Assembly: GCA_030374805.1 (NCBI GenBank) | Contig: JARGSG010000035.1 | Coordinates: forward strand, 558,001 to 622,000 | Source: Gracilaria gracilis | Taxonomy: Eukaryota; Rhodophyta; Florideophyceae; Gracilariales; Gracilariaceae | Direction: 5' to 3' | Length of the DNA stretch: 64,000 bases | Part shown: positions 63,212 through 64,000 of the stretch, in pieces | Numbering within the stretch: the first letter of the stretch is position 1 | Layout of the letters: every line of letters starts with the position of its first letter | Program-made: the position numbers and the translations under genes | Notes under the pieces: model-generated | Told to the model about the DNA's origin: nothing | Databases searched by the model: none | What the model saw: the letters and a program-made list of their open reading frames with translations, nothing else

Positions 63212-64000
63212 TTGGAATAGGTTGGCGACGCCAGAACAACGATAAGAGTAGTGCGATTGAGAGGCGACAAGCCAAGCTCTTCTTCAGAGTGGAAACGGAT
63301 GTGATCGAGGTACGCACTACGACCAGTAGAAGCTCTTCGGTCTTCAGAGGAAGAAGAGCTTCTCTCGAGACAATTTTCCGTCCATTCGCCGAATAGAATC
63401 CCTCGTCAAGAGGAGAAAATACGTATTTCTCGTTATATAAATGGCCCCCAAGAACGTGGTAAGTGGGTGGCTCCTGAAAACATATTTTGTGCGCAACACA
63501 GTTTGTGAACTTTACAGTAAAAAGGGATCACATCGCACTATGTCTGCTCCTGAAATCACCTGTAACAAAATGGGCTAGTATAGTGTTTTATTGTCGTGCT
63601 GGTCCACTGCAGCACCTTCAGGAAGCCATCAGCACGTACCACGATTTCATCCGAACCACATCTCCACCCAGGACATAGTGCGCAACTGTTATGGGTAACC
63701 CGTCCCTTTTACTCCTTATAGCTATTCAACGACAGACAGAATCACGGCGCTTGCCATTCAAGCAGAAACTGACATTAAAAGGACGTCGACGTCGCGATCG
63801 TCGAATTCCAAGAGTTTCCCTTCGTCACCCATCGCAATCGCCATTTTCATATCTGTTTTTATCAGGAAACGATCAAGCTCTTATCACGCTAACAGGTTTT
63901 GACTTTTCCAGTTTCCATTATCTACATTCATCGTTTTCCCAATACTACAATCGTTATTCTCCGTATTCAAAAGATGGATACATAAAACGACTACCTATTA
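63212..64000. other. Right-edge intergenic region
   Basis: TTATATAA at 63433-63440, about 220 bp before the hydrolase ATG, is a possible TATA element for it. A 46-codon ORF at 63441 and a 63-codon frame at 63487 resemble nothing known. A gene may begin beyond the edge. Confidence 0.35.

Noticed and set aside
63441-63581. Short ORF MAPKNV with a GTAAGT right after it
   Set aside because: The TATA-like sequence touches the ATG, so the ATG would not be transcribed; no acceptor could be confirmed.
1-64000. tRNA genes
   Set aside because: No convincing pair of A and B boxes with a foldable cloverleaf was found by eye; a tRNAscan run would decide.

Overview
This window reads as nuclear DNA of a eukaryotic alga, most likely a red alga. 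Large single-exon genes encode eukaryotic proteins: a Polycomb-type E(z) methyltransferase, MCM8, a TRAMP-type poly(A) polymerase, a cytosolic-type threonyl-tRNA synthetase, a plant-like TCP11 protein and GNA1. Where introns can be closed in phase they are short (74-155 nt) with GT-AG ends. A ferredoxin-like protein and a YGGT protein look plastid-targeted. The ferredoxin-like presequence has a Phe near its N-terminus and no ER signal peptide, as expected for a primary plastid of the red lineage. The organism assignment is inference; no rRNA or organelle marker lies in the window.

Layout. 1-336: edge of a decayed transposon-associated Myb-like gene. 0.3-6.9 kb: a secreted Asp-loop beta-propeller protein and E(z). 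7-12.5 kb and 15.8-23.9 kb: gene-poor DNA full of decayed non-LTR retrotransposon tails and a roughly 300-bp repeat family with a conserved stem-loop. Between them, 12.5-15.8 kb, are a nucleotide-sugar-type transporter and a small-multidrug-export membrane protein. 24-31 kb: a YGGT gene, a MED19-like gene with a long CAA tract, and an intron-rich plus-strand block ending in a bZIP exon. 31-35.5 kb: very GC-rich, repeat-rich DNA with no gene I can support. 35.5-64 kb: the gene-dense part (LOG-family protein, poly(A) polymerase, ThrRS, an orphan, TCP11, MCM8, a membrane protein, a ferredoxin-like protein, GNA1, another membrane protein, RtcA and an alpha/beta hydrolase).

The genes do not form a pathway. 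Three groups are visible: RNA handling (ThrRS, TRF4/5-type polymerase, RtcA), chromatin/transcription/DNA repair (E(z), MED19-like, bZIP, MCM8), and sugar or plastid functions (transporter, GNA1, YGGT, ferredoxin-like). Convergent neighbours sit as little as 40-70 bp apart, so the gene islands are compact while the repeat islands are not.

Items I consider most worth follow-up: introns that carry TTGGG repeats at the 5' end and CCCAA repeats at the 3' end; a repeat family whose stem-loop shows a compensatory change; short palindromic promoter-type motifs repeated exactly several times; and an apparent reading-frame change inside the polyQ/polyN tract of the MED19-like gene.
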